Below are positions 37,512 to 49,443 of a stretch of 64,000 nt of DNA, one piece after another. The stretch covers positions 4,086,501 to 4,150,500 of the forward strand of contig JABWDB010000015.1 in the NCBI GenBank assembly GCA_019614645.1, in the 5' to 3' direction. The stretch comes from Stratiolaelaps scimitus. Its lineage: Eukaryota; Arthropoda; Arachnida; Mesostigmata; Laelapidae. The translations under genes and the position numbers were made by a program. How positions within the stretch are numbered: the first letter of the stretch is position 1; each line of letters starts with the position of its first letter. Under the pieces are notes generated by a model that was given only the letters and a program-made list of their open reading frames with translations, was not told where the DNA came from and made no database searches.

Positions 37512-39756
37512 ATGACGATCTCAAAGAACAACAAAATGCTTCAGGTAGGTTCGGCCGACCCATATTTCCCGGCGGCTGAGACAGCCACACTAATGATAGA
37601 GTGCAGAGCCCCATCATTCGCGTGGGGACACCCAACCGGTGGGGTGGCGATTGGATATTATGGGAACGAAGTCGGCGTCGCTCTGTAACTCTTCGAGAAT
37701 AGAAATGCGAGAATATCGCGAAGTCGCGAACTTCAGCATTCGTCCAATTGGTTTTTGGAAACCCCGCGACGGTTGAGACGCTCAGGGGGGGGAACTTGTG
37801 CCATTAAGTCGCACATACTAACATAAACATTGAGGCGGGAGAATGTTAGTTTCGTATGCCAGGAGCGGGGTTCTGTAGTGATTGATCCTTATTGAAAACT
37901 GCATCAAATATACGATCGATTAAAAAAGGCTGGGGTTAAGGATCCCCTCAGCTATTTGTTTGTCTCATTGTTAACTATGCGTTTCGTTGAGATCGTTGCA
38001 AATCACAAACTGACAAAGTTACGTGTGATATTATATATACATATATATATATATAATATATATACATTATTGTTAGATGAAAAAAAATATTCTGGCACAT
38101 AGGCACCACCAGAGACATTCCAATTTCCACGTCTAATTGGCCGATCCAGTACACAAAATTGACGTCGATGCCAGAATCTCCACCTGCCAAAAAGCCACCC
38201 ATCCTCTGCTAAGAGTCTTTTTCTTCCCTAGTGTTTACGCTCGGCAGTTTTGGCTAGTGATATTGTGGAAGAGGTGGCGAACTATCTCTCGCAAATATCG
38301 CTATCGGTTGAAAATTGTGCACGGATCATTTCGCCAATGGACCATGCAAAAGTTAACATGGTGCTACTATGTTTTTCGTTTATGATTATGACGCAACTCC
38401 GTTATGCGTTCCATGTTGACGCAATTGACAATCTACTTCTGGATGGATCAGGAGAATTAACTTTTTCGCTAATATATGTATCACGGCGTGTGTCGGATTT
38501 AGATATCGGAACGAAAATTCTAATCGCGAAGTCCCCTTTGAGATGGCGACACTGTATTTCCGAAGTGAGCTGTTTACCATTTTCACACACGAGAATATTA
38601 TGAACGTGAACGGCGTAATGCTGTCGAAGCGGATATCGTATACTTTGAAAATATCTCCACTGTATAGATATACTTGTCACTTAGCATATGTCAAATTGTG
38701 TTGGATCACCGGCAACGAATTGCTTTATACCGCGAGAGGGGGGGGATGATACCCATGGTCTAGAATATACTTCGCTACAAGTCGAAGATAACTCTCGAAG
38801 AGGCACGTGTTGGCTTCAGCGACCTCCACGTAATTATTTTCTATGTAATTAGTTGATTGTTTGTGGGTTAAAGTTGATTTTTTGATTGGCGTCATTCAAT
38901 TGAATAGTGTGGCTACAGGCTAGCTATATGAGCTTTAATTAGTTCGTGTTTTCATCAATGACATTGAAATGATGTGAAACTTATTATCGACAAATGACTT
39001 CTATAGTCTGTGTGTCGCTAAATATCAATAGGTTTGAGCAATAGTACAAGGTACCACGTAAACAATAGATAAAAGTAATATACGGATTGCTTTGATCGTC
39101 AATAGGTAATAATGTATGATTGATTGCTTAAGCCTAATCGGTGAGTTTTTCTTGTGTCTTTTTAGCATATCAACTATCGCATGCGGGTTACGCTGCAGGA
39201 TTCCCGCTGTTTCATCGGCACGTTCAAGGCATTCGACAAGCATATGAACCTTATTCTGACCGAATGTGAAGAGTTTCGCAAGATCAAAGCGAAACAGGGC
39301 GGGCAGGAGCGCGAGGAGAAGCGCGTCCTAGGTTTGGTCCTTATGCGAGGCCAAAACATTGTCTCGATGACGGTCGAGGGCCCGCCACCTCCCGAGGAAA
39401 CCGGCTTACCCCGCGTTCCCGGTGCCGGCTCGCAGGGTATGGGCCGTGCCGCTGGACGGGGCATGCCCACTGGACCGCTCGGGGGAGCGGCACCGGCCGG
39501 CCTGCAAGGCCCTGTCCGAGGTGTCGGCGGCCCGTCAGGACCGCAGATGGCTCCTCAAGCGAGAGGCGCGTCGATTTCGGCGCCGCCCATGCGAATGCCT
39601 GGGGGACCGCCTGCTCCGATGGCGCCGCCAGGCATGCCAGCTGGAATGCGGGGACCTATGCCGCCAGGCATGATGGGCATGCGGGGACCACCCCCCGGCA
39701 TGCGAGGCCCACCCCCGGGCATGATGCGTGGACCACCCCCGCCTCACATGCGCTAA
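37512..39756 (+). CDS. SNRPB: SmB/B', core spliceosomal Sm protein (two coding exons)
   Basis: The first coding exon, 37512-37544, encodes [11 protein letters not shown]. It is spliced in phase 0 at GTAGGT to exon 39166-39756, which opens [20 protein letters not shown]. The total is 207 residues. SmB is part of the seven-member Sm ring on U1, U2, U4 and U5 snRNAs and acts in the nucleus after cytoplasmic assembly. The Sm1 motif (about 18-48, including [14 protein letters not shown]) and the Sm2 motif (about 65-82, including [18 protein letters not shown]) are intact. The C-terminal half carries GRAAGRG and repeated PPGMRGPP units, the Arg/Gly/Pro-rich tail typical of SmB and a target of arginine methylation. 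The junction M-L-Q-H-I matches the human protein exactly, which supports the tiny first exon. The intron is 1.6 kb. Confidence 0.96.
38250..38603 (+). other. Unrecognised open frame inside the SNRPB intron
   Basis: About 118 codons without a stop in moderately AT-rich DNA, starting at a TTG and containing [18 protein letters not shown]. No domain, no ATG-based start in good context and no splice partner are visible. It is listed only because it is longer than expected for this composition. Confidence 0.12.
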
Positions 39757-40114
39757 GCGGATCTACAGTTCCATAAATGAAGGGCAAACGCGTTGGGCAA
39801 ACACAGTAGAGAACGAAGAGGAAAAACGGTCATCTGGAGGGGTGCAGCAGATTCGTCGAGGCGTCTCTCGTTTGTAGTTTCGTGTATAACCCTGGGGGGG
39901 TATAAATAAGACTACAACAGAGAGGAAGAGAGACAGAGAGAAAGGGAGAATTTGAACGCAGAACGGACACAATGAAGGTGGTAGTTCCCGGATGATCGGC
40001 AGGCATTGCCGTCATCTGGGTGGGAAAACAACCGGATCCTCGGTAGAACAACTTCGGCTCCGTTCATTGCGGTGCGAAGGCACAGGGTCTGGGAGTGGAT
40101 TTGTCATTATTGTA

Positions 40115-40120
40115 AATAAA
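40115..40120 (+). terminator. Candidate polyadenylation signal of SNRPB
   Basis: AATAAA 359 bases after the SNRPB stop codon, followed by a GT-rich stretch (TTTTGTGTAAC), as expected of a cleavage site. Confidence 0.6.
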
Positions 40121-40490
40121 CATGCATTTTGTGTAACATCCATTTATATCGTGGCTTTTCACTGTGTTACAATACTAGTTGGTAAGTGATATTCGGGAAT
40201 ATTGGCCGAACCAGAGTCGTAATTCGCGAGGTACTAAAATCTATATACATATATACATATATTATTTCTTCGGCCACAACTTGTTGGAAGAAAACCTTAA
40301 CCGTCTAAAAAAGGCATATACCAATATTGAACCGATTGCTAGATTACGATTCTGTGCACTTCCCGTATTGAATCAGCACACAGTTTGTGTTTCCATATCC
40401 CTCGAATCTATTGTGAGTTATCACTTAGACTAGATGCAATTTATATTTCGTGTATTAAAAAACCCAACCTCGTCCTATAGGTCATAGCAC

Positions 40491-40495
<5 letters not shown>

Positions 40496-40522
<27 letters not shown>

Positions 40523-40585
40523 GCGAGGTTTATAAAACGATATATATATATATATATATATATGATAGGCGAGGTTTATAAGACG
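40496..40585. repeat. Duplicated GGCGAGGTTTATAA unit between TA tracts
   Basis: Two copies of TAGGCGAGGTTTATAA(A/G)ACG, each preceded by a TA tract (40496-40518 and 40541-40562). An inverted, partial match (AACCTCGTCCTATAGG) lies just upstream near 40466-40481. It may be the remnant of a small palindromic element expanded together with the TA repeat. Confidence 0.7.
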
Positions 40586-40891
40586 TTAAGATATATATAT
40601 ACATACATATGAATGTAACCTCAAAATCAATCCCATTAGTAGTAACTAGCATAGAACGCTTCATTTACTATAAATGGGTGTGCTCAGTTGAGAACACATA
40701 CGTATACAGTTTGCAAAAACACCCACTCCCTTCATTCGGGAAAGTGTCGGTTTTAATTGTGAACGGACAACTTTGTTAAACTGCAAAATAGCTACGCCGT
40801 GTCCAAATGTAAGCCTGTATAATACTGTTCTTCGACAGTGAAACAACAAAGCCAACTTCATGATCCTGCTAGATACAGGGAGAGAATTTTT

Positions 40892-40897
40892 TTTATT
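40892..40897 (-). terminator. Candidate polyadenylation signal of CDC23 copy 1
   Basis: TTTATT on the plus strand reads AATAAA on the minus strand, about 590 bases after the stop codon of the gene. Other signals are possible. Confidence 0.35.
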
Positions 40898-40950
40898 ATT
40901 TAATTAATTATTTACAGACAATTTGATAGATACAGATACCTTATATACAA

Positions 40951-40951
<1 letters not shown>

Positions 40952-40981
<30 letters not shown>
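40952..40981. repeat. (TA)n microsatellite
   Basis: A TA tract of about 30 bases downstream of CDC23 copy 1. Confidence 0.9.
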
Positions 40982-40983
<2 letters not shown>

Positions 40984-41482
40984 ATATATTAGCTACATGC
41001 GTTGACCCAATGTACACATAACCAACTATGTACAGTCGCAACCACTATCAGATCCGACTCGTCCCAAGCATTTCCGCCGTATCTTTCAACGCTCCAGGCG
41101 TTTCTTTGATATTCCGGCAGAAACGAACTGTAGATTTGTGACGTCGTCAGGAAGTCACAGTTGCTATTCTCCGATTTGAATAAATCAACTATATATAATG
41201 TGCTACATATTATTATTATTACTGTAATGCCCCAACGTTGTCATGATCATCATTGTTATTATCAGCAACAGTTGAGATGACCGACAGGTCGACTGTACTC
41301 CCCTATAATTATATAGCTACCCTATATTACATGCATGTAATTATAACCGGCCCTGACACGAAGCCGTCATTCTACGGTGTTTCATTGGAGCCGATGATTG
41401 GAGACATCTGCATTAGCCAGACACACATAAAGCGATCCGATGATGCTTTGTGGAGGAAGCAAGCCGGGGATTTGACCGTTGT

Positions 41483-44400
41483 CTAACCCCAGGTTCCAGT
41501 TGAATTCGGCGTCGTGAACTTGAACGCCGGCATGCTGCCGCTTGGCGCCCCACCGCCACCAGACCCTATCGCGGACACGTTCGACGGTCCAGCAGTACAC
41601 TCGGAATCTCGCGCGGCCGCAATAAGCTTTATGACCATTTTACTTTCTTCTCGCCGTTGCGCATAGCCGAACCCTTTCTGCGCGAAGACCAGCGCGTCAT
41701 CAAGCTTGCCCTCCTCGAGATACGCCCTCGCCAGATACAGGAAGGCGTCGCCCTGCTCCTCGACGTCGGTCAGCTTTCGTTCTTCGCACTCCTCGAGAAA
41801 TTTGCGGAAACATTCGCGCGCCAACTCCTTCTCGCCGAGCTCCTCGTGCAGCCTAGCCAAATTGTGCAACACCATGCCCTCGATGTCGCCCGTCTGGTAG
41901 GCTTTGTAGAAGCACTTTTTCGCGTCATCCATCTCGCCCATCTTTTGGTAGCAGTCGGCCATCGCGACGAGGATGCGCGAATCGGACGGCCGCAGCGAGT
42001 GCGCCTTCTGGTGGTATCGAAGAGCGAAGTACGGCATCTTAAGGACCTCGAATAGCTGTCCGAGGCCGTACCACGCGTGGTAGTCACGTTCGTTGATGTT
42101 GGTCGCCTGGCGGTACGCTTCAATCGCCGAGGTTGTATCCTTAATTTCGACACACTCGTGGCCCATCAGCGTCCATCCCTGAGAGTATTCGGGGTCGAGT
42201 TTCAGCGCTCGCCGATAGTATTCGACAGCCTTCTCGTGTTGGCCCCTGTCAACGAATGAGATCGAAACATTGACAGACGCGCGAGATTAGACTAATTAGC
42301 GCGTTCCATTACAGTGGACACCCATTCGGATGACGAATGCGTGTCGACACCTACCCCGACGAACTTCTCGAATGAATAGAATGAACGATATGCCAATCGG
42401 CTAACTCGCCCGACTCGATTTCGTAAGAGATCGCTTACCTTAACGAGAGGAAATTTGCTATAATTGCGCAGGTCTCCTTACAATACTTGTTCACGTCGAC
42501 GCAGAAATGGGCAAGATACGTCAGCTCCGTTTCGTAATGCCGCACATAGAGCAAGTTGGAGTAGACGTCCAATTGCTGAAGACGATACGGATCCAACGAA
42601 CGAACCTGAAAATACGCGGGGGAGCCCGTCAATTGAAATCGACAGTTTGCCAACGTCGGAGTGACATTTCGATACGTAAGCATTATTAATTCGAGGTCAT
42701 TGTCCATGATGCAGGTTGTGCGTGCATTTGATAAGGTGTCTTAGAAAGAAAATCGACACAGCCTCCAGTTGCTAGCCTGTTACTTAGCCACTTAGGCAAA
42801 CCCTCTTGAAAGGGCAGGAGAAGCTTTCCCTCAACACGGGACGTTGGTTTCCACAGGCAATATCGAGCATTGCTCGATAACTCCTTTGTGATTGACAATT
42901 GAACCCTCAAAGAAAATAGAGAAGTAGAAAAGGCGAGCACCTGTCGGAAGAGCTGAATGGACGAGCACACTTGACGTTGACTCTGCTGTTTAATAGCCAT
43001 TTGCGTGAGGATGTACGGCGAATCCTTGAATGTTTCCAGCATCTCCTTGTAGACGTCGGTCACATCCTCGTCCTCAGCAAGCGGCAGGACTGCGCACCGC
43101 ACATCGGCCAGGAACAAGCGCTTCAGCCAATGCCGGCAGAGCAGGGCTGAGATCTGCAGCAGCAGCGGCGGCACAGGACGATAAATGTAGTAGATGGAGG
43201 CAATACGAATGTTGAAATATTTGGTTATGTAATCTAACGATCGTTACAGGCTGGAAAGCGTATTCGAAGGTAATTTTTTCATTTTAGCTAAAATTTAAAA
43301 AAATCCATTCGAGCACAGACACTTCTTGGTGCCAGTTGTTCCTTCTATAAACACGAGGTGACAATTGCAGGAGACCTGTTTACGGCACAAGATCTGCCCT
43401 TCTGGATCCTGTTCGTAAAGAGACTAATTTCAAGTTTGATCGAACTTACATCGCCCAGCGTTTTCTTGCAATCGACAAATTTGTGCAGCATTGTCCAGGC
43501 GAGCCAGTTGCATGGCACCTGATTGATACTCGTTACGAGGATCTCGCGTGCATCTGTCTTTCGACGCAGGTGTACGAGGACCTTGGCGCGGATATAATTC
43601 AGAAAACCATCGTCTCGGTGTCCTGGATAGGCCTCCAAGTCCTCGAGGATCTTATTGAACGTCTGCAACGAAGTCACAGTTCGTACGCAATGATATTCGC
43701 ATGATTGTAAATCGGTAACTAGTTCTTCAGCATTATATGGTTACTGCATAACGGTAAAATAACGATATCAGCTCGTGTAATATTAAATATCAGATTTAAG
43801 CATATCAGCGACTAAAAAGTCAGTCTTAAAATATGCATTGTTCATTATCATTCACTACTCAACACGTATACCCGAGAGACACGTGCACGCAGAAGCACAG
43901 CCTATAGTATGTCAGCAGCCTCATGACATTTAAGCAAAATTTATAATAACCGTGTTTAATTATATCACCACGTTGTCCACGTGCTGAATATTAACTATTA
44001 ACTAATTACCTTTCTTGTCTCATATCCGCCCGAAAAGGGCAGGTTGTTAGCGCTCTGTAGTCCTCGAGCATCCAATTCGGATCTTTGCAAACGCGCCCAA
44101 AAGTGCATAAACGCTATGAGCGGTGTATCTAGCGATTTCGAGTGAAACTCCACCCGTTTCCATTCGTCGAGCGCCAACAATGCTTGCAAGAGCTTGACAC
44201 GTTCAATGTGCTCAGTAGGAGGCTGCCATTTTACTTCTGCAAGGTCGGAAAAAGCAGGCTACATTATCATCTATGCGAGAGCATTATAACGGAGCGTGTC
44301 ATTCAGAATTAGTCGTACAATGTGTCAACTTTAATTCAAGTCCGGTGCAGCTATATTGAGTTAAGGAGAATGAGTGTGCCTATAGTCAAATAATCATACG

Positions 44401-44988
44401 AATTTTGATCATGTTATGGTTACATGGTTCACAGCGTTAGATTCATTCGCGCGGTGCGAATGAATCTGTACTGATTATTATCGACTCTCTCACGATCTCT
44501 CCCTCTCTCTCGAGAGAGAGAATTGGGAATTGCCAAAAACAGATGCTATTGTGAGTATCCGCTGCGCAGATTGCTTGACCGAACGGAAAACATTTAATAG
44601 TTCTGTACATTGCTCTATTGGGGAGAGCTTTTGCATTAATCGAGTCAATGCAATTTCACGGATGGCGGACGGCCTTCGTAACACACAAAGCTTGTGGCAT
44701 GAAGAAGGAGAGCTCAAGATAAGAACACAAATATAGATGCAACGATTGTGTAGTGCCAACGTCGAGAGATGGCGTCTAAGGCTGTATGATAGCTTTGAGT
44801 TCTGTTCGCACCAGCAGCATCAAGTTTATAGTTGAGACAGTGTAGCATCTCCGCGAAAAACACTTGATTATCGATTAGGCCCCGCATCTGGTTTTCCTTG
44901 ATCGCTATGTAGAGCTCCTTGGCGATGCCTTTAGGGACGAAGTCGCTTACGGGCTCGATATTCAGGGCAACTATTTCCGGGCTATCTC
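41483..44988 (-). CDS. CDC23: CDC23/APC8, anaphase-promoting complex subunit, copy 1 (exons 2-7; first exon not found)
   Basis: Minus-strand coding exons: 44988-44812, 44236-44010, 43662-43450, 43153-42941, 42605-42439 and 42245-41483, with outgoing phases 1,0,0,0,2. They encode 585 residues with no internal stop. APC8 is a TPR scaffold subunit of the anaphase-promoting complex, a nuclear E3 ubiquitin ligase that triggers mitotic exit. It acts as a homodimer, and one copy holds the C-box of the coactivators CDC20/CDH1. Diagnostic stretches are FVPKGIAKELYIAIKENQ, ISALLCRHWLKRLF, LDPYRLQQLDVYSNLLYVR, WTLMGHE and RDYHAWYGLGQLFEV, each with a clear counterpart in human CDC23 (597 residues). The first exon listed starts at an AG acceptor in phase 1, with no in-frame ATG at its head, so a short upstream exon carrying the start is missing from this call. 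The C-terminal tail is Gly/Ser-rich and ends NSTGTWG. Confidence 0.92.
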
Positions 44989-45403
44989 CTGTAACCACAT
45001 GACATAATGTGCAACAATCGTAAGAGTCAGGCTAGTATCGGATATGCCTTAGGCTAGAGGTGATAATGTATATGGAACATATACCTTAGATGTTTCTGGG
45101 TAATTCTTTGAAATGACAAGGATCTATGATAAAACTCAAATTATGTAAGTGCAAAGTGCGTATACTCCTGCAAAACATTTCTACAAAGCTCGTGTACATT
45201 TCTCAAGCGGTGATGAACCTGATTGCTTAAAATATCTACAAAGTTATGCTGTTTACACGGTTATAATTTTGTTTTACGAATCTCTATCCTTTTATCAGGC
45301 GACTATGAACAAAAGTAAAGTAAACACACCGTGGATTACCAAAATAGATAGAGATAACAAATAATATACCTTCACCCAAATATATTCATAAACAAATATA
45401 TAG

Positions 45404-45477
45404 ATTTACACCGGTTTAAGTGCTATCATATATTTATATATATATATATATATGATAGCACTTAAACCGATGTAAAT
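45404..45477. repeat. Near-perfect palindrome (29-base arms, one mismatch) around a TA core
   Basis: The left arm 45404-45432 (ATTTACACCGGTTTAAGTGC then TATCATATA) is the reverse complement of 45449-45477, with one C/T mismatch. The 16-base loop is TA-rich. It could be a very small inverted-repeat element or a cruciform-forming site. No Rho-type or RNA-gene role is evident. Confidence 0.9.
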
Positions 45478-46138
45478 TAATACGGCGTCTATTTATTGTT
45501 CAGTCATATGAGAACAGTCTAATTATTACTTCGATCTATAAAGTGTTCGAAAACAAAGAGGATCACCTATACTACAGGTCTCACCCATTGTTGTTGCCGT
45601 ATTGGTGACAGCGTCGCGAACTAGAAAATGCACAATCTTGCCACACCACTGAGACACACCACAAAATCGTTCTTGTGACACTACTTCCAAGCGTTTTTTC
45701 TACAAACAGAGCCAACTTCCTCAGTTTGGATGTGTTTTATGCGAAGGTAGACATATACAGCCACAGTGTGCTTAACAACCAGCTATTAGCACAAGATTTA
45801 GTTGAAAATCATCAGTAGAACCCCACAATCGTCTTTGAGTAAATATATCTGTGTGTATACATATATATAGGATATAAATATTGAATCATAATAGCCATCG
45901 GAGATTTGGCGGACCAACAAGGGACGGCACACGCTCGGATAGAGAAGGTTCGAAAATATCGTTTACAAAGAAATCGTCTGCTTCAAATGTGATAACATAG
46001 ACGATCCTCTGCGCAAGCCCGCGACCTCAATGATAAGAGGCCTGCCCCAGAACTCGTTATCAGCATTTTGTTCTTACTATTTGGATACTGTCTCCTACAC
46101 TCCTCCTCTTACGTTTTGTGTTGTTTTTTTGGCTATTT

Positions 46139-46640
46139 TTATTTACGTACTCCACGTACTTTACGTGGATTCTTCGTCTTGAAATGTAAGGTAGGCGCCA
46201 ACACCATGATCCGAATGTCTGCTCGATAAAGTGAGCTCACGTAGGCGAAGTAAAGAAGTGTTGTAGGTGCAGCCAAATGACGAAAAGGTATCTGCGACTC
46301 TGAAAGTAGGCCGATCTTGGGGGAGAATGCCTTCCTAAAATGCAACCGCGCTCTGCCTACACCACCGTGGGCAACGATGTTGAATGAATCCTAGTCGTCG
46401 CCGATACGTCCCGTCTCGAAAAAATCGTCGAAAATCATATTTCACTTTTTGATCCAACTTCGAAAAAATATATCGCTCATTGTTGCTGCTCACCAGAACC
46501 GATGAAGGTTGGAGCGTGACTGATGTCGATATTAGCGACAGATTGCGGGTGTCGGCCTCAGGGGAAAGCCAGATAGAAAGTCTTGGGCGGACGCTTGGGG
46601 GAATTGAGGAGCAGTTCAACTTCGGAGATGACGAATCCAA
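46139..46640 (-). other. Unrecognised overlapping open frames in the CDC23 spacer
   Basis: Two minus-strand frames (46335-46640 and 46139-46345) overlap by a few bases in different phases, as a frameshifted coding relic might. Neither matches a family I know and neither starts at an ATG in good context. A decayed gene, a transposon scrap or chance are all possible. Confidence 0.15.
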
Positions 46641-46741
46641 GGGACCCTTGTTAGTTTAATTAGGTTGCGCAGATTTATTTGCACAATTTATTACCTCATG
46701 CATGGCACACTGTACCATATACCTGTATAGGACATAGTTAA

Positions 46742-46820
46742 CTCAATGTACTACCAATAAACAAGTTAATTATGGCAAGGGCACCTCAATGGACTACCAC
46801 TAATCAAGTTGATTACGGCA
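46742..46820. repeat. Imperfect 36-base tandem duplication
   Basis: CTCAATGTACTACCAATAAA(46742-) and CTCAATGGACTACCACTAAT (46785-) begin two related 36-base units separated by 7 bases. They differ at a handful of positions. Confidence 0.75.
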
Positions 46821-47512
46821 TCAAAAACCTATTGGGTAGTGTCAATTAAAATGAGTATGACATTTGTCTGGAGCTTGCCGAATTATCGTGGGTTCTTATT
46901 GTTTCATGTCTTTACGACGCTAACCTGAAGGGCGTTGCGACGGCGGGCTGAATGATGTTTACGAAAGTTGACTGATACATTAATTGACTAAATATCTGCA
47001 TTGTTTGAGGCTGTGGGACTAGCTTCGATTATGCTCTTAGGATTTATGCTAATTAATTTCTAATTAGTGTGGTGTTTAGTGACATTACTTATACGCTGCA
47101 AAGTGTATACGTTTGGAAGATTTTAATAAACCCCATACACCGTCAACCGTGGGGTGGTCCAGTTTCATCGCTGAATGACCACAAATCTCGATCAACCATC
47201 AACCATAATCCACTCTAACAGCAACTCTGCTGACCCCGAACTCATAATTCACTGAATATGCTTCGGCCTTACGGTCAATATACGTCAATAGAGTCTCTCG
47301 TTACGCCACGATGATGGATATATCACAGATATACTCCAATGTCACCGTTTCTGTTATCGTTAATGTCACTGCTTCGATTGGAAGCGTTCTTCTTTTCTCT
47401 CAACATTGATTACGCTTGTGAGTTGCCTCAGCGAATCACTTTGTGTCGATTTCCACTGGGTTGAGTCTTAGCTAAACTCCACCACGACGATTCTGAATTA
47501 TCCTCGTATGTC

Positions 47513-47543
47513 AGAGAGAGCGAGAGAGAGAGAGAGAGAGAAA
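47513..47543. repeat. (GA)n microsatellite
   Basis: A near-pure GA tract of about 30 bases, interrupted once by GC. Confidence 0.85.
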
Positions 47544-49443
47544 GAAACTAGAGGCAGTTTGTTTGACAGAATCCATAGATTTCAACCAACGAAACGATTA
47601 TTGGCCGAATGCGAATTGCGAAGTTGTCGTTGAACCATTGTCCCCGTCCTCGACCCCAGGCGAACGATCGACAACTGCAGCATAAGCTCCATCTTCAATG
47701 TACGTGAAACATCACATCGCTATCATCATCATCAGCATCGGACACTAGCAACCGAACATCAGACACAACGTCACCAACGACGCATGGAAGCACAGCTGTT
47801 ATCGGAACCCATCATCGATGTGTTTCGCCGTATGGGCGGGAAATTCTCTGGGAGTGGTTGCACGGTCGCAGACATCGCGCACGATAGTCAGAGCTTTGGC
47901 CATGTCTTCTTTGTAGTTGTCCCAATTGACCCGATCAAGCGTTCTGTCCTCACCGGAACGTCGGTAGCCGGCACATCTGTACCGATCATGCCTTTATAGT
48001 TCGAGTTACGAACCTGTTGTGGCGAGAGGCGGCAAACCTCACGGGCGCTTGATTTCGCCTCGTCTTGATTGCGTTCACCGTCGAGTCCAGTGAATGGTGT
48101 CAACAATGGGTGAGAGGATACGTGGTGACACAGTGAACGATTCCTTTACGAGCCTCTTTGATAGCTAATACCTACTTAGTAAGCCGATATATCAAGCTAT
48201 GTGCATATGACTGTGAGGAGGAGTGAATACTCACGCTGATAGGCGTACGGTATTCCTTAATTCCTTTTTAAGCTCACTATCACACATTCATATATAGTTC
48301 CATAACGAAAATGACTGGGCGAACACCAAAATCAACTGTTGAGCGACTTGTTACGTCCGTTCCGGCGAGTTGTATTCGACAGTATCAACGTCCATGGCGG
48401 AAAGAGCAGCGGATACGTGAGTTGCGTCGCGGTTGAGGATACGAAATCGTTGTCGCTATTCATATATGCAACAATTCTGTGGCGGTGTACACTTTATAAT
48501 AGGACACTAACACTGGCGTATTTTCCATAGATGTCCCTCGTGATTGTTCCTCTCGATGGAAGATAGCCCTCGATGCTACCACTGTGTGGCCTTCGCTGTA
48601 AAGGACCCGTCAGGACAGGGGGCTCATGCGTGGCCGAGTTATATGTATTGTTGGCCTATCTAGGAGTATTAGGGATAAATTATCCCCTTAATTAGCATCA
48701 TCTCCTATTCGTGTCATAGCGGAAGCACTCATTTCGAGAGTGGTGATTTTTGCTATACAATCATAAAGCAAAAGTGTTATTTTCGAGTACTATACCTAAC
48801 CCACACGTTTTACAATGATAATCCACTGCCATTAAGTTGTGGCTGGCCTCGAAATACATCTACGGGCATGGTCTCCGTGCTGCGTTCGTAATTCAAGCAC
48901 AATCTTGATTTAATAGAAGATTCCTTGCTTGGATCTGGTAGCAGCTTCAACGAGGTCATACAAGCGTCTGTCTTGAGTTCTTGAGGAAGTGTGCAATTGA
49001 CGCTTTGGTCTCTTTGTCATAATAACATTTGTACGCCACTCGTCTGATAAAATTAATGTTTAATACTTTTCAGTAAATGCTCCTGGTCTTTCTCCACGCC
49101 TGGCTATGATGTTCATGTCAGTGTATCTGTTTTGCCTTGAGCGGTCTTGTTTTAATTGGTACCTTTTTATATTTATTTTTTTTTAGAGGAGGAAAGTTAT
49201 ACCATGTACCTATTATACATGTATAGTAGATCTTTGTTGATTGACATTTATTTTATATATAATATAGGTATATGGCAGGCGGCGGGGCTTGGACCAGAGA
49301 TCATTGGCTATTTTATAATTGATTATTTTAAACACGATAGTCTACAATACGATTCGAGATCATGTAGGAACCGCGTCGCACTGCAATAGATAATTAGCTA
49401 AGATGCCTGACTTGGTCTTGCCAACTTCCCTTGGCGTTTCCAG

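Larger units (their letters stand above)
44989..49443. other. Spacer between the two divergent CDC23 genes
   Basis: It should contain the promoters and the short first coding exons of both copies, which I could not place. It also holds a near-perfect hairpin (45404-45477), an imperfect 36-base tandem duplication (46742-46820), a GA tract near 47513-47541 and unrecognised minus-strand frames at 46139-46345 and 46335-46640. Nothing else is recognised. Confidence 0.5.

Noticed and set aside
40496..40585. CRISPR-like spaced repeat
   Set aside because: Only two units, separated by TA microsatellite, in a eukaryotic genome with introns.
41657..42055. A 132-codon plus-strand frame
   Set aside because: Antisense shadow of CDC23 copy 1 exon 7.
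44812..44998. Starting CDC23 copy 1 at the GTG codon at 44998
   Set aside because: GTG is not a normal eukaryotic start, and the upstream bases form a good AG acceptor whose phase matches copy 2.
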